In this document: piece after piece, positions 1 to 10,987 of the stretch
Layout of the letters: each line of letters begins with the position of its first letter
How positions within the stretch are numbered: position 1 is the stretch's first letter
Assembly: GCF_963693435.1 (NCBI RefSeq)
Contig: NZ_OY856306.1
Coordinates: forward strand, 1,302,001-1,366,000
DNA length: 64,000 nucleotides
Reading direction: 5' to 3'
From: Pasteurella atlantica
GTDB taxonomy: Bacteria > Pseudomonadota > Gammaproteobacteria > Enterobacterales > Pasteurellaceae
Program-made: the position numbers and the translations under genes
The notes under the pieces: generated by a model
Told to the model about the DNA's origin: nothing
What the model saw: only the letters and a program-made list of their open reading frames with translations
Databases searched by the model: none

Positions 1-399
1 AACACCAGTGGATACGGTAATAAACGCAAAATTTTGAATGTCGTTTTCACGTTCATTTTGAAACTCCGCATAAGCAGCTGCTTGCACATCATTTAATAGT
101 AAAACAGGTTTGTCTGTATGATTTGCAATGGCGTTTTTCAGTGGGAATTGATCTAATCCCCCTAAATTTTTTGGATTTAGTGCTGTTAAAATACCTTTAT
201 TGATAATACCAGTTGAGGCAACCGCCACAAAATCAAATTGATTTCTGTAACTATCTACAATAGAGGCTAAGGTCTTTTGCATCTCTACACTAACATTTTT
301 CGTTGGTGTCGCCACTTGCTGACGCTGACTAATTTCATTATTTTCAACCAGTGCCGAGGCAATTTTTGTGCCACCAATATCTATCGCAAGACAACGCAT
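1..399 (-). CDS. nanK: N-acetylmannosamine kinase, ROK family (3' end outside window)
   Basis: Phosphorylates N-acetylmannosamine to ManNAc-6-P in cytoplasmic sialic acid catabolism. Reading the minus strand from position 399 gives MRCLAIDIGGTKIASALVE, the N-terminal phosphate-binding DIGGTK motif of ROK kinases, followed about residues 60-100 by a VAVASTGIINKG segment and LLLNDVQAAAYAE, both typical of the family. The window holds 133 codons; the zinc-binding and C-terminal parts lie beyond position 1. The start is preceded by an AAGGATAG ribosome site. It lies 26 bases after nanE and is surely cotranscribed with it. The nanK assignment over other ROK kinases rests on the sialic-acid neighbours. 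Confidence 0.9.
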   Translation of the reverse strand, partial: MRCLAIDIGGTKIASALVENNEISQRQQVATPTKNVSVEMQKTLASIVDSYRNQFDFVAVASTGIINKGILTALNPKNLGGLDQFPLKNAIANHTDKPVLLLNDVQAAAYAEFQNERENDIQNFAFITVSTGV

Positions 400-425
400 A
401 AACTATCCTTATATTTTGTTATAAA

Positions 426-1115
426 TTATTTATTTGCTAATTTAATTTCATCAGCAAACCAACTTACAATATGTTCTAGTCTGGTTAACGCTGAACCTAC
501 TGTGACACAATGCGCCCCTGCTTCGATGGCACTTCTTGCTAATTCAGGGGTATTATAACGTCCTTCACCCATCACAAAGCAACCTGCCGCATTGAGATCT
601 TTAACAAGTTGATAATCAGGTTCTTTTGGAATTTCGCCCCCTGTGTAGCCAGACATCGTACTGCCCACAATATCAAAACCTAGTTGCTGACAATGCAAGC
701 CTTCTTCAAGATTGGAGCAATCCGCCATTGCTAAACAGCCCACTTCTTTGATTTTTTTGATAGCTTGCTCAATTTCAACTGGACGAGGACGGTTTGTACC
801 ATCAACAGCGATAATATCTGCCCCCGCTTTTGCGAGTTCTTCAATATCTTCTAAGAAAGGGGTGATTCGCACAGGGCTATCAGGCAAATCTCTTTTTATA
901 ATTCCAATAATTGGCACATCAACCACTTTACGTACAGCTTTAAGATTTTCAACGCCTTCAATACGAATTCCTTTTGCTCCACCAATTACTGAGGCTTGAG
1001 CCATTGCGGCAACAATTTCTGGTGAATCCATTGGACCATCATCAACGGGTTGGCAAGAAGCGATTAATCCATATTTGATTTGGGCTAAAACAGGGTTATC
1101 TATTAATTTTGACAT
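426..1115 (-). CDS. nanE: N-acetylmannosamine-6-phosphate 2-epimerase
   Basis: Converts ManNAc-6-P to GlcNAc-6-P, the step between NanK and NagA/NagB. The 229-residue length is that of the family. Visible family features are [10 protein letters not shown] at residues 71-80 with the catalytic lysine at 74, [12 protein letters not shown] at about 101-112, and a C-terminal phosphate-binding [13 protein letters not shown] of the TIM-barrel fold. The gene is the first in a minus-strand operon with nanK and is divergent from siaP across a 215-base control region, the arrangement found in H. influenzae. A cytoplasmic enzyme; the assignment is secure. Confidence 0.96.
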   Translation of the reverse strand: MSKLIDNPVLAQIKYGLIASCQPVDDGPMDSPEIVAAMAQASVIGGAKGIRIEGVENLKAVRKVVDVPIIGIIKRDLPDSPVRITPFLEDIEELAKAGADIIAVDGTNRPRPVEIEQAIKKIKEVGCLAMADCSNLEEGLHCQQLGFDIVGSTMSGYTGGEIPKEPDYQLVKDLNAAGCFVMGEGRYNTPELARSAIEAGAHCVTVGSALTRLEHIVSWFADEIKLANK

Positions 1116-1225
1116 TATAACTCCATAATTTTCTATTCTAAAAAATAATTACTTCATATTATATATAAAATTCTTTTAAAAAAGGTAGTGAATTTTTATA
1201 ATTTCGACTAATCTATTTTTTATTT

Positions 1226-1241
1226 TGTGATGAACCTCTCA
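1226..1241. promoter_or_regulatory. Candidate CRP-binding site between nanE and siaP
   Basis: TGTGATGAACCTCTCA matches the CRP half-sites TGTGA and TCACA in 9 of 10 positions. It lies in the divergent nanE-siaP control region just beside a perfect inverted repeat. In H. influenzae CRP and SiaR act together at the corresponding region. The match is by eye only. Confidence 0.5.
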
Positions 1242-1251
1242 ATTTTGAAAT

Positions 1252-1285
1252 AAAAATTCATTTTTGTGTTTAAAAATGAATTTTT
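1252..1285. promoter_or_regulatory. Perfect inverted repeat, candidate SiaR operator
   Basis: Two 14-base arms, AAAAATTCATTTTT and its exact complement AAAAATGAATTTTT, are separated by six bases. The repeat sits about 45 bases before siaP and 140 before nanE, the place where the RpiR-type regulator SiaR binds in H. influenzae. Assignment as its operator is inference; a transcription-related hairpin is the alternative. Confidence 0.45.
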
Positions 1286-1318
1286 TGTTTATAGAATAGC
1301 ACTGTCATTAACCCATAA

Positions 1319-2317
<999 letters not shown>

Positions 2318-2343
2318 TTTAAAAATTTTAACGATGCATTTAT

Positions 2344-2380
2344 AAGCAATCTTCACTTCGATGGGGATTGCTTTTATTTA
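2344..2380 (+). terminator. Hairpin between siaP and siaQM (attenuator or mRNA stabiliser)
   Basis: Arms AAGCAATC (2344-2351) and GATTGCTT (2366-2373) form an 8-bp stem with a 14-base loop, followed by TTATTTA. Placed directly after the binding-protein gene, it would let siaP be expressed above the permease, as is common for binding-protein operons. The role is inferred. Confidence 0.55.
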
Positions 2381-2401
2381 TGATTTTATCTCGGAGATAT
2401 T

Positions 2402-4246
2402 ATGAACTTAATAAAAAAATTAGAAGAATATACGGGAGCATTCTTATTACTTGTAATTTTTGGTATTTTATTGGTACAAATCATTTCTCGTCTTTTTAAT
2501 GTGCCAATTGTGGGAACAGAAGAGTTATCTCGTTTAATTTTTACTTATGCTTCTTTGCTTGGAATTAGTATAGGTGTAAAAAAACAACAGCATATTTTTA
2601 TTGATTTTATTACTAACTTTATGTCTGAAAGGGTACGTAAAATTACTTATACCTGTACTCAATTCATTATTTGGGTTTGTTTAATTCTATTTATTAAATT
2701 TGGATTTTATGTCTTTAATGATGCGTTTTTTACCTTAGATGATTTAGGGATTAGCGAAAAATGGCTTTATGCTCCATTGCCATTTTTATCTATTTTAGTA
2801 CTTATCCGATTTATTGAAATTCAATATCAAAATGTTAAACATAATATTTCTTATATTTCAGGTACCTTTTTTATTCTTATCAGTGTATTGGTACTTTCTC
2901 TTATTGTAGTAACACCTGATATTTTCTCATTTTTAGATTTTCAACAATATGTTGATTTTGGTGAAGATGCCGTTTATGTTGCACTGATCTTTTGGCTAAT
3001 CATAATGTTCTTAGGTGTGCCAGTAGGTTGGTCTCTCTTTATCTCAAGTGTGGTTTATTTTTCTCTTACACGTTGGGAAATTGTTTTAGATGCTGCACCA
3101 AAACTGATTGATAGCTTGAACAGTTTTACTTTATTATCCGTGCCTTTCTTTATTCTTACTGGTGTATTAATGAATACAGGGGGAATTACAGAAAGAATAT
3201 TCCATTTTGCCAAAGCAATGTTAGGTCATCATATTGGTGGTATGGGGCACGTAAATATTGGAGCAAGTTTAATTTTTTCAGGAATGTCTGGGTCAGCACT
3301 TGCAGATGCAGGAGGCTTAGGGCAACTTGAAATTAAAGCAATGCGAGATGCGGGTTATGATGATGACATTTGTGGTGGGATCACTGCAGCATCTTGTATT
3401 ATCGGTCCTCTTGTACCGCCGTCTATTGCAATGATTATTTATGGTGTAATTGCCAATGAATCTATTGCAAAACTTTTCGTTGCAGGTTTTGTACCAGGCG
3501 TATTGATTACTATCGCTTTGATGATAATGAACTACTTTGTGTCTAAAAAGCGTGGTTATAAACCAACACCTAAAGCTAGTCAGAAAGAGCGTTGGGAAGC
3601 GTTTAAAAGTGCTATTTGGGCAATTTTAACCCCAATTATCATTATTGGCGGTATTTTCTCAGGTTATTTTACACCAACAGAAGCAGCAGTAATTGCAGCC
3701 TTATATTCAATGATTATTGGGTTCTTTGTTTATAAAGAGTTAACCTTAAAAATTCTTTTTGAAGGTTGTATTGAAACCATAGCAATCACAGGGGTAACAG
3801 TACTAATGGTGATGACCGTTACTTTCTTTGGAGATATGATTGCACGTGAACAAGTAGCGATGAGAATTGCAGAAATTTTTGTTGCAGTAGCAGATTCTCA
3901 ACTTGGTGTATTAGTGATGATAAACTTGCTATTGCTATTTCTAGGTATGTTTATTGATGCTTTGGCGTTGCAATTCCTAGTATTACCAATGCTTATTCCA
4001 ATTGCGATTCATTTTGGAATCGATCTTGTCTTCTTCGGAGTTTTGACGACATTAAATATGATGATTGGTATCTTAACACCACCAATGGGAATGGCATTGT
4101 TTGTGGTGGCTCGAGTCGGAAATATGACGGTATCAACGGTAACTAAAGGGGTAATTCCATTTATTATTCCAATATTTATTACCCTTGTGTTGATTACGAT
4201 CTTCCCTCAAATTATTACCTTTATTCCTAATTTGATAATGCCGTAA
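2402..4246 (+). CDS. siaT: Sialic acid TRAP transporter, fused small and large permease subunits
   Basis: Inner-membrane sodium-driven TRAP permease for N-acetylneuraminate, also called SiaQM. The first roughly 150 residues form the four-helix DctQ-like small subunit ([19 protein letters not shown] at the start); a linking helix follows at about 155-175; residues from about 190 form the DctM-like large subunit with many helices and family motifs such as [17 protein letters not shown] and [14 protein letters not shown]. The length of 614 is that of the fused H. influenzae type. It starts with a GGAGATATT ribosome site 84 bases after siaP and ends at a terminator. The fusion is normal for this family in Pasteurellaceae. 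Confidence 0.95.
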   Translation: MNLIKKLEEYTGAFLLLVIFGILLVQIISRLFNVPIVGTEELSRLIFTYASLLGISIGVKKQQHIFIDFITNFMSERVRKITYTCTQFIIWVCLILFIKFGFYVFNDAFFTLDDLGISEKWLYAPLPFLSILVLIRFIEIQYQNVKHNISYISGTFFILISVLVLSLIVVTPDIFSFLDFQQYVDFGEDAVYVALIFWLIIMFLGVPVGWSLFISSVVYFSLTRWEIVLDAAPKLIDSLNSFTLLSVPFFILTGVLMNTGGITERIFHFAKAMLGHHIGGMGHVNIGASLIFSGMSGSALADAGGLGQLEIKAMRDAGYDDDICGGITAASCIIGPLVPPSIAMIIYGVIANESIAKLFVAGFVPGVLITIALMIMNYFVSKKRGYKPTPKASQKERWEAFKSAIWAILTPIIIIGGIFSGYFTPTEAAVIAALYSMIIGFFVYKELTLKILFEGCIETIAITGVTVLMVMTVTFFGDMIAREQVAMRIAEIFVAVADSQLGVLVMINLLLLFLGMFIDALALQFLVLPMLIPIAIHFGIDLVFFGVLTTLNMMIGILTPPMGMALFVVARVGNMTVSTVTKGVIPFIIPIFITLVLITIFPQIITFIPNLIMP

Positions 4247-4268
4247 TTTTCCGAGTAACAAAATCAAT

Positions 4269-4302
4269 AATGGTGATCGATTAAATTGGTCACCATTTTT
4301 TT
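4269..4302 (+). terminator. Rho-independent terminator after siaQM
   Basis: Arms AATGGTGA (4269-4276) and TCACCATT (4290-4297) pair perfectly and are followed by a run of T. It closes the siaPQM operon. Confidence 0.85.
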
Positions 4303-4403
4303 ATTTAAGCGGTGAGATTTTTATAAAATTTTGCAATTTGTCAATTTTTATTGAAATGTTACCGCTTGTTTTCTTAATAGTATCTACATTTGAGTCATAA
4401 AGT

Positions 4404-4907
4404 TTATTTTATCTTCTCACAAATCCACCTTCCTTTTGGGGTAGCTTTTAATGACATTTCAGTATCATTGAGAGAAAGCACAGGAAATACACTTGCATTA
4501 TCTGATGAAGTATTGTTTTCACAGCCTGATAATTTTTCTTCTATATTAGATGGAGTATATTGTGTATCTGTACTACGATTTACAACCTCACAAGCTTCTT
4601 CATTTAAGCGTAAATTTTCTTTTTCAGCTTGAAAATGACCTGTTACCTTAATGGAATAATATTTATTTGGGTTACTAAATATAGCAAGAGAGATGATATT
4701 TGAAAAAGAATGATCTTCTTTAAAGTTATATTGAAATTTTACATTGCCATTTTTTGCTCCAATATGCAGATTACAATCCCATTGCCCAATAATCTGATTT
4801 CCTATATCTGAAACTTTATCTTGTTTATAATAATTACTGTAATAGTAACTTAGATAACCGATAGTTAATGCTGCGATCGTAGGAATAATTAACTTTTTAA
4901 TATCCAT
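4404..4907 (-). CDS. Small membrane-anchored or exported protein of unknown function
   Basis: I do not recognise this 167-residue protein. The start chosen is the ATG at 4907 (MDIKKLIIPTIAALTIGYL), which has a GGAG ribosome site eight bases upstream; an in-frame ATG at 4928 would add seven residues. One hydrophobic N-terminal segment (residues about 5-23) suggests a membrane anchor or uncleaved signal, with the rest in the periplasm. The remainder is polar, has four cysteines outside the anchor (around WDCNLHIG, EEACEVV, SGCENN and the C-terminal WICEKIK), and may be disulfide bonded. It is convergent with siaQM and shares no obvious pathway with its neighbours. Confidence 0.7.
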   Translation of the reverse strand: MDIKKLIIPTIAALTIGYLSYYYSNYYKQDKVSDIGNQIIGQWDCNLHIGAKNGNVKFQYNFKEDHSFSNIISLAIFSNPNKYYSIKVTGHFQAEKENLRLNEEACEVVNRSTDTQYTPSNIEEKLSGCENNTSSDNASVFPVLSLNDTEMSLKATPKGRWICEKIK

Positions 4908-5276
4908 AAAAAATCTCCGTATGAACAAATAGACTATAAAATATTATGACATAAGATTTACTTTAGCTATATATTTAAAATATTCCCAAAATGTAGCGTT
5001 AATGCATACATTGATGAAAAAATTTTAATAAACTACAAAACGATGTATTTATTCGACAAAGGATGCTTTGTCGCTACAATTTAAATCGTTGGTTTTTTAT
5101 AAAAACAGACTTTTTTACAAAATGGCAGTATAACTAATTCTAGTTAAAATAAAAAATTCATTAAAATCCCTATAAATTTGCAAATTTTCCCTTAAATCTT
5201 ACCGCTTTTCCGTTATAATCATAACTATATAACTTAGTTATCTGACTTAATTTTTAATTTAAAAGGAATAATTTTT
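4908..5276. other. Intergenic region before aspS with a palindromic repeat
   Basis: No gene is visible. It holds a copy of the short dispersed palindrome described for 5043-5078, an uptake-signal-like segment (TTTGCAAATTTT to TTACCGCTT near 5177-5211), and just after it a TATAAT at about 5214 that may be the -10 of the aspS promoter. Confidence 0.5.
5043..5078. repeat. Dispersed palindromic repeat, TATTTATTCG type
   Basis: Arms CGACAAAG and CTTTGTCG flank GATG within TGTATTTATTCG...CGCTACA. The same outer sequences recur around other stems at 12631, 37420, 37571, 39420 and 39572. The stem sequence differs here but pairing is kept. Confidence 0.7.
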
Positions 5277-7046
5277 ATGATGCGTTCTCATTATTGTGGG
5301 CAATTAAATGCCAGCCACGTTGGGCAAAGTGTAACTTTAAGTGGTTGGGTACATCGTGTACGCAACTTAGGGCAATTTATTTTTGTACAAATTCGTGACC
5401 GAGAAGGTATTGTGCAAGTATTTTTTGATAAAGAAAATGAAGCACTTTTCAAACAAGCGTCAAGTTTACGTAACGAAGCTTGTGTGAAAATTCAAGGCGA
5501 TGTGATTGCTCGTGATGAAAGTCAAATCAATAAAGAAATGGCAACGGGCGAAATCGAAGTTTTAGTCAAAGAGTTAGAAGTCTATAACAATGCAGCTAAT
5601 TTACCGTTAGATTTTAACCAAAACAACAGTGAAGAACAGCGTTTAAAATTCCGTTATTTAGATTTACGTCGTCCTGAAATCGCTGAGCGTTTCAAAGCAC
5701 GTGCTAAAATTACCAGCTTTGTACGTCGTTTTATGGATGACAACGGTTTCTTAGATATTGAAACCCCAATGCTAACTAAAGCAACCCCTGAAGGTGCGAG
5801 AGATTATTTAGTACCAAGCCGTGTGCATAACGGTAAATTCTACGCCCTTCCACAATCGCCACAGCTATTCAAACAGTTGTTGATGATGTCGGGGTTTGAC
5901 CGTTATTACCAAATCGTAAAATGTTTCCGTGATGAAGATTTACGAGCGGATCGTCAGCCTGAATTTACCCAAATCGATGTGGAAACCAGCTTTATGACTG
6001 CCGAAGAAGTGCGTGCAGTGATGGAAAAAATGATTCGTGGCTTATGGTTAGATCGTTTAAATGTGGATCTTGGTGATTTCCCAATTATGACTTTTGAAGA
6101 AGCAATGCGTCGTTACGGTTCAGATAAACCAGATTTACGTAACCCATTAGAATTAGTGGACGTAGCGGATTTAGTGAAAGACGTTGATTTCAAAGTATTT
6201 AGCGGTCCTGCGAACGATGAAGATGGACGAGTAGCCGTACTTCGTGTACCAAATGGGGCGAGCTTAACCCGTAAAAATATTGATGATTACACTAAATTTG
6301 TCGGCATTTATGGTGCAAAAGGCTTAGCGTGGGCAAAAGTCAATGACGTTGCAGCAGGACTTGAAGGTTTACAAAGTCCAGTCGCTAAATTCTTAAATGA
6401 AGACGTGGTTAAAGGCTTACTTGAAAGAACCAATGCACAAAATGGCGATATCATTTTCTTCGGTGCAGATAAAGCAAATATTGTGACCGACGCAATGGGG
6501 GCATTACGCTTAAAAGTAGGACGTGATTTAGAATTAACCAAATTAGACGAATGGAAACCACTTTGGGTTATTGACTTCCCAATGTTTGAAAAAGATGATG
6601 AAGGTAACTGGTCAGCAATGCACCACCCATTCACTTCACCACGCGATTTAACCGCAGAAGAGTTGATGAAAGATCCAAAAGGTGCGGTAGCGAACGCGTA
6701 TGATATGGTAATCAACGGTTACGAAGTGGGCGGCGGTTCAGTGCGTATTTTCAGACCTGAAATGCAACAAGCGGTATTTAATCTGTTAGGTCTTTCAGAG
6801 CAAGATCAAAAAGAAAAATTTGGTTTCTTACTTGAAGCATTAAAATATGGTACACCACCACACGCAGGTTTAGCTTTTGGTTTAGACCGTTTAACAATGC
6901 TACTGACAGGCACAGAAAATATTCGTGATGTCATCGCATTCCCTAAAACAACCACAGCGTCTTGTTTAATGACCGAAGCACCAAGCTTTGCAAATCCACA
7001 AGCGTTGGCGGAATTGGGTGTGCGTGTTAAAGCTAAAGAGGAGTAG
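5277..7046 (+). CDS. aspS: Aspartyl-tRNA synthetase
   Basis: Charges tRNA-Asp with aspartate in the cytoplasm. The 589-residue protein has the N-terminal OB-fold anticodon-binding domain (residues about 1-110, [15 protein letters not shown]), class II motif 2 [18 protein letters not shown], the bacterial GAD insertion domain in the middle, and motif 3 [13 protein letters not shown] near the end. Two adjacent ATGs exist; the second, at 5280, gives MRSHYCGQL, which lines up better with the E. coli N-terminus, so the first methionine may be spare. Apparently monocistronic, ending at a palindromic hairpin. Confidence 0.97.
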   Translation: MMRSHYCGQLNASHVGQSVTLSGWVHRVRNLGQFIFVQIRDREGIVQVFFDKENEALFKQASSLRNEACVKIQGDVIARDESQINKEMATGEIEVLVKELEVYNNAANLPLDFNQNNSEEQRLKFRYLDLRRPEIAERFKARAKITSFVRRFMDDNGFLDIETPMLTKATPEGARDYLVPSRVHNGKFYALPQSPQLFKQLLMMSGFDRYYQIVKCFRDEDLRADRQPEFTQIDVETSFMTAEEVRAVMEKMIRGLWLDRLNVDLGDFPIMTFEEAMRRYGSDKPDLRNPLELVDVADLVKDVDFKVFSGPANDEDGRVAVLRVPNGASLTRKNIDDYTKFVGIYGAKGLAWAKVNDVAAGLEGLQSPVAKFLNEDVVKGLLERTNAQNGDIIFFGADKANIVTDAMGALRLKVGRDLELTKLDEWKPLWVIDFPMFEKDDEGNWSAMHHPFTSPRDLTAEELMKDPKGAVANAYDMVINGYEVGGGSVRIFRPEMQQAVFNLLGLSEQDQKEKFGFLLEALKYGTPPHAGLAFGLDRLTMLLTGTENIRDVIAFPKTTTASCLMTEAPSFANPQALAELGVRVKAKEE

Positions 7047-7062
7047 TTTTATCTTTGGAATT

Positions 7063-7090
7063 TGTAGAGGCATAGTATTATGCCTCTACA
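7063..7090. repeat. Palindromic repeat after aspS, TGTAGAGG type
   Basis: Arms TGTAGAGGCATA and TATGCCTCTACA (12 bp, loop GTAT). It probably works as the aspS terminator. The outer TGTAGAG/CTCTACA bases are shared with copies at 18811, 25337, 27436 and 53775 while the inner stem varies with pairing kept. Confidence 0.75.
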
Positions 7091-7135
7091 ATAGTATTTT
7101 AAGCGGTAACATTTTAGTCATTTTTTGCAAATAAA

Positions 7136-7151
7136 AGTGATCTAGATCACA
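7136..7151. promoter_or_regulatory. Strong CRP-binding site before the siaR-like gene
   Basis: AGTGATCTAGATCACA matches the symmetrical CRP consensus TGTGATCTAGATCACA in 15 of 16 bases, in an A/T-rich flank. It lies about 110 bases before the regulator gene that heads the siaR-nagB pair, so CRP-cAMP control of amino sugar use is likely. An uptake-signal-like segment directly precedes it. Confidence 0.8.
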
Positions 7152-7260
7152 CTTCTGTTTTTGATTAATTGACTCCACTTCAACTATCCATAAAATAAGT
7201 AACACTTCAAAAATTATTTAATCTTAATCGTCATTCGTATAAAATTGTAGAGAAAAATCA

Positions 7261-8130
7261 ATGGTTAGCAGTAATATTTTGGATATTATTAGTTCGCTAT
7301 ATAACAGTTTAACAAAAACAGAAAAACGTATAGCGGATACTTTACTACATACACCAGAGCAGTTAGCACAATGTTCGTTATCTGAAATTGCTGATATTTT
7401 GAATATTGGCGAGGCTACTTTTATTCGTTTTTGTCGAACTTTAGGTTTTAAAGGATTTACTGATTTTAAGTTAGCTTTGGCTATTGAATTAGCAACAAAA
7501 ATTAAAGAAAAAAATATCATCTTTGAAGAAGATGTTTGTGCAAAAGATTCTTATTTTGAAATTGCAAAGAAGTTACAAAATAATATTAACCGAGTGACGG
7601 AAGAGACAATTAATCTTTTAGACTTTGAAGAATTAGAGAGAGTAGTAAAAGTATTACAGAGAGCAAAACGAATTTTTTTGTTTGGTGTCGGGACTTCAGG
7701 ATTAAGTGCAGAAGACGCAAAAACTAAATTTATGCGAATTGGTCTTCCCGTTGATGCTATTACAAATAATCATTTTATGTATATGCAAGCAGCATTAATG
7801 AATGATAAAGATGTGGTTATTGGTATTAGTCACTCTGGATTTTCGCAAGAAATTGTACAAGCCCTTACTATAGCTAAGGAAAATGGTGCAAAAACGGTTG
7901 CTCTTACGCATAATTTACGTTCTCCAATTACTAAAGTTTCAGATTTAGTATTGATTAACGGAAATAAACAGGGGCAGTTGCAAGGTGATTCTCTTCGGAC
8001 TAAAATTGCACAATTATTTGTATTAGATTTACTCTATATGTTAATTGTGAAAGAAGATGAGAAAAACGCCACAAAGAATAAGCAAAAAACATTAGATGTT
8101 ATTTTGAAACAGCGTACTAAAATAAAATAA
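7261..8130 (+). CDS. siaR: RpiR-family transcriptional regulator, likely SiaR
   Basis: DNA-binding regulator of 289 residues with an N-terminal RpiR helix-turn-helix (about residues 1-75: TKTEKRIADTLLH, then SEIADILNIGEATFIRFCRTLGFKG) and a C-terminal sugar-phosphate isomerase (SIS) domain (about 125-250: FLFGVGTSGLSAEDAK, GISHSGFSQEIVQAL) that would bind a phosphosugar. H. influenzae SiaR has the same plan and uses glucosamine-6-phosphate, the substrate of the adjacent nagB, as effector. The gene is 20 bases before nagB, and a CRP site lies upstream. The ribosome site is weak (AGAGAAAAATCA). Another RpiR regulator such as a MurR type is possible, but the context supports SiaR. Confidence 0.8.
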   Translation: MVSSNILDIISSLYNSLTKTEKRIADTLLHTPEQLAQCSLSEIADILNIGEATFIRFCRTLGFKGFTDFKLALAIELATKIKEKNIIFEEDVCAKDSYFEIAKKLQNNINRVTEETINLLDFEELERVVKVLQRAKRIFLFGVGTSGLSAEDAKTKFMRIGLPVDAITNNHFMYMQAALMNDKDVVIGISHSGFSQEIVQALTIAKENGAKTVALTHNLRSPITKVSDLVLINGNKQGQLQGDSLRTKIAQLFVLDLLYMLIVKEDEKNATKNKQKTLDVILKQRTKIK

Positions 8131-8150
8131 ATTACTAAAAAGGAAAAATT

Positions 8151-8945
8151 ATGAGATTAATACCCTTAACAACCAGTGAAGAAGTGAGCGAGTGGTCTGC
8201 AAAATATATTGTTGATCGCATTAATCAATTTAATCCAACAGCAGAAAAACCATTTGTATTAGGTTTACCAACGGGAGGCACACCGTTAAAAACTTATAAT
8301 AAACTGATTGAATATTATCAAGCGGGTAAAGTGAGTTTCAAAAATGTGGTGACTTTTAATATGGATGAATATGTGGGATTACCAAAAGAGCATCCTCAAA
8401 GTTACCACTACTTTATGTTTGAAAACTTCTTCAAGCATATTGATATTAATCCTGACAATGTCCATATTCTAGATGGAATGGCACAGGATGTTGATAAAGA
8501 ATGCCAAGAGTACGAAGAAAAAATTCGTTCTTATGGTAAAATTCATCTTTTTATGGGAGGCGTTGGGGTTGATGGTCATATTGCTTTTAATGAACCTGCA
8601 TCTTCACTTTCATCCTATACTCGAATTAAAACATTAACGGAAGACACCCTTATTGCAAATTCTCGTTTTTTTGATGATGATATTAACAAAGTACCTAAAT
8701 TTGCATTAACAATAGGGGTAAATACCTTGCTGGATGCTGAAGAGGTTCTATTACTTGTAACAGGTTATAATAAAGCCTTAGCTCTACAGGCTTGTGTTGA
8801 AGGACCAATTAATCATTTATGGACGGTAAGTAGCTTGCAGATGCATAGAAGAGCCGTAGTGGTTTGTGATGAACCAGCAACGCAAGAGCTTAAAGTAAAA
8901 ACAGTGAAATATTTTAAACAACTTGAAGAAAATGTTGCACATTAA
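8151..8945 (+). CDS. nagB: Glucosamine-6-phosphate deaminase
   Basis: Converts glucosamine-6-P to fructose-6-P and ammonia, the last step linking sialic acid and GlcNAc use to glycolysis. The 264-residue length is that of the family. Key residues appear in place: GLPTGGTP at 39-45, Asp72 in NMDEYVGL, and Asp141/His143/Glu148 in [13 protein letters not shown]. An AAAAAGGAAAAATT ribosome site precedes the ATG. Second gene of a siaR-nagB operon, ending at a perfect 14-bp hairpin. nagA and nanA are not in this window. Confidence 0.97.
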   Translation: MRLIPLTTSEEVSEWSAKYIVDRINQFNPTAEKPFVLGLPTGGTPLKTYNKLIEYYQAGKVSFKNVVTFNMDEYVGLPKEHPQSYHYFMFENFFKHIDINPDNVHILDGMAQDVDKECQEYEEKIRSYGKIHLFMGGVGVDGHIAFNEPASSLSSYTRIKTLTEDTLIANSRFFDDDINKVPKFALTIGVNTLLDAEEVLLLVTGYNKALALQACVEGPINHLWTVSSLQMHRRAVVVCDEPATQELKVKTVKYFKQLEENVAH

Positions 8946-8953
8946 ATAAGATT

Positions 8954-8986
8954 AAACCCCATAATTTAATACAAATTATGGGGTTT
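8954..8986. terminator. Bidirectional hairpin between nagB and ftsN
   Basis: AAACCCCATAATTT and its exact complement form a 14-bp stem with a five-base loop. The A and T ends can serve as terminator tracts for both convergent genes. Confidence 0.85.
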
Positions 8987-9004
8987 ATGTATGAGTCTAT
9001 AATA

Positions 9005-9670
9005 TTACATTCCGATAACCAAACAATCTGCTACTTTTCCCGCTTTTTTCATTGCTTTATTTGCTGCATCACGATTACCCAAAGGTCCTACAATTACACG
9101 ATTCCAACCAGAGTTGGTTGTAATTTGTGGTTCAAATCCTGCCATAGTAAGTCTCGCATACATATTTTCTGCTTGAGCTTTATTTTTAAATGCACCACAC
9201 TGAATACCAAATTGTTTCACTATTTTATTTTTTTTATCCTGTGTTTTTGGCTGAGACTTTTCTAAAATAAGCTTATCTAATGCTTGAGCCTGTTGAACCT
9301 TTTGAACTGTAGAATTTCTTTTTTCTTCCTTTTCTATTTCTAGTAATTGTCTCTCTTTTAAAAGAGTCTGCTGAGCCTTACTTAATTTAGCTTGTTCAGT
9401 TAATGCTGCTTCACTATTATCAATTGAAATTTCGTGAGTTTGTAACTCTTTGATATAGCTATAACTTTTTTCAGGATAACTCGGCAATGATGGAATGTTT
9501 TCTGATTTTTGAGATATTATAGGGATAACAGGTTGTATTGGTGCTTTTTCTTTTAAAAACCAAAGTAATGCGATTGCAAAAAGTAGAATTACAACAACTG
9601 AGGCGATAATAATATTTTTCTTATTATTAGCTACTTTTTTTTGAGGGCGAATATAATCACGTTTTTTCAC
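9005..9670 (-). CDS. ftsN: SPOR-domain cell division protein, FtsN-like
   Basis: Single-pass inner-membrane protein expected to activate septal peptidoglycan synthesis. It has a short basic cytoplasmic start (MKKRDYIRPQKK, like the RDYVRR of E. coli FtsN), a transmembrane helix at about residues 20-38 (IIIASVVVILLFAIALLWF), a long polar periplasmic linker with a coiled-coil-like Q/E/K-rich part (about 80-150), and a C-terminal SPOR domain (about 150-221: FGIQCGAFKNKAQAENMYARL, NRVIVGPLG). The 221 residues are shorter than E. coli FtsN, as is usual in Pasteurellaceae. Another SPOR-domain protein is possible. Confidence 0.75.
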   Translation of the reverse strand: MKKRDYIRPQKKVANNKKNIIIASVVVILLFAIALLWFLKEKAPIQPVIPIISQKSENIPSLPSYPEKSYSYIKELQTHEISIDNSEAALTEQAKLSKAQQTLLKERQLLEIEKEEKRNSTVQKVQQAQALDKLILEKSQPKTQDKKNKIVKQFGIQCGAFKNKAQAENMYARLTMAGFEPQITTNSGWNRVIVGPLGNRDAANKAMKKAGKVADCLVIGM

Positions 9671-9989
9671 AGAGAAAACCTATTGAAAATTGAAAATATT
9701 CATTATTCTACGTTAAAAAAAACAAATTGGCTAGAAATGAGTAGGGTAGGCGGTGACATTAAATAAAAAATTTGCAGAAAAGAGCGTAGTATAATATCTA
9801 TCTGATAGAGAAGATTAGAGGATATTTTGTTATTTATATAATACTTATTTTTAGATTAGCACAATATAAAATGAACGCTAATGTTTCTCTAAGGTCAAAA
9901 ATAACGTACAATAGTTCGGTTATAGCGGTAAGATTTTATTTATTTTTTACAAAATCGCCGTCACTTGAAATTTTAGGAGATTATTTTTA
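9671..9989. other. Intergenic region between ftsN and lepB
   Basis: About 320 AT-rich bases between divergent genes. I see an uptake-signal-like segment near 9924-9953 (AGCGGTAAGATTTTATT then TTTTTACAAAA) but no gene, RNA or clear operator. Confidence 0.4.
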
Positions 9990-10958
9990 ATGGAAAACCT
10001 TTTTCTCATTGTTTTTCTTGTTGTTTTATATGGAGTTTGGTTAGGGTTAGATGCGTTGCAACTTCCTAATACAATATCAATTATACTTGTTGGATTAGTG
10101 GTGATTTGTGGTGCTTTTTGGTGCTATTACACATTTATTTTATCCCCTCGCCGTCAAGCTAGAATTACACAAGAAGAAACTCGATTAGGGACAACTTTAA
10201 CGGAAGAACAAAAGCAGGCAATTTTACCAAAATCAATGATAGGCGAATTTTTAGCCTCATTATTTGGTGTTTTAACTATAGTCACTATTTTCCGTTCTTT
10301 TATTTTTGAGCCTTTTCAAATTCCGTCTGGTTCAATGGAACCAACTTTGCGGGTAGGCGATTTTCTTTTAGTTGAAAAATTTGCTTATGGTATTAAAGAT
10401 CCAATTTGGCAAAATACTTTAATTGAAACAGGACATCCTAAGCGTGGGGATATCATTGTATTTAAAGCACCACCACAACCAAATGTTGATTATATTAAAC
10501 GTGTTGTAGGAGTAGGTGGGGACACCGTTAAGTTTGATGCTTTGACTCGTCAATTAACTGTTATTCACGATAAAAAGTCAGGGGAAGAAAAACACGTATT
10601 TAAATATAGTGGCGGAACACCAAATCCTGAGTTCTTTTATTATGGCACTATGCAACTTGAAAGAACAGAGCAGGGAGACATAACTCATCAAATTTTAAAT
10701 AACCCACAAGCATTTAATTATGAACCTTATTATTTTAAACAAGAGGGGATGGCAGATGGTGAATGGAAAGTACCACAAGGGCATTATTTTGTGATGGGAG
10801 ACAATCGTGATAATAGTCAAGATAGTCGCTTTTGGGGTTTTGTACCAGAAAAAAATATAGTGGGTAAAGCGGTATTTATTTGGCTAAGTTTAGACAAAAA
10901 ACAAGATAAATACCCAACGGGATTAAGATGGAACAGATTTTTCACTAAAATTAAATAA
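9990..10958 (+). CDS. lepB: Signal peptidase I
   Basis: Inner-membrane serine protease that removes signal peptides from exported proteins. The 322-residue protein has N-terminal transmembrane segments (about 2-20, 29-50 and 86-102), the catalytic serine in [10 protein letters not shown] (Ser115), the catalytic lysine in VDYIKRVVG (Lys170), and the C-terminal [11 protein letters not shown] box. The start has an AGGAGATTATTTTTA ribosome site. First gene of lepB-rnc-era, a conserved order; rnc follows after 29 bases. Confidence 0.97.
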   Translation: MENLFLIVFLVVLYGVWLGLDALQLPNTISIILVGLVVICGAFWCYYTFILSPRRQARITQEETRLGTTLTEEQKQAILPKSMIGEFLASLFGVLTIVTIFRSFIFEPFQIPSGSMEPTLRVGDFLLVEKFAYGIKDPIWQNTLIETGHPKRGDIIVFKAPPQPNVDYIKRVVGVGGDTVKFDALTRQLTVIHDKKSGEEKHVFKYSGGTPNPEFFYYGTMQLERTEQGDITHQILNNPQAFNYEPYYFKQEGMADGEWKVPQGHYFVMGDNRDNSQDSRFWGFVPEKNIVGKAVFIWLSLDKKQDKYPTGLRWNRFFTKIK

Positions 10959-10987
10959 CCCTTATTATAGGAAGACATAAAGGTAAA

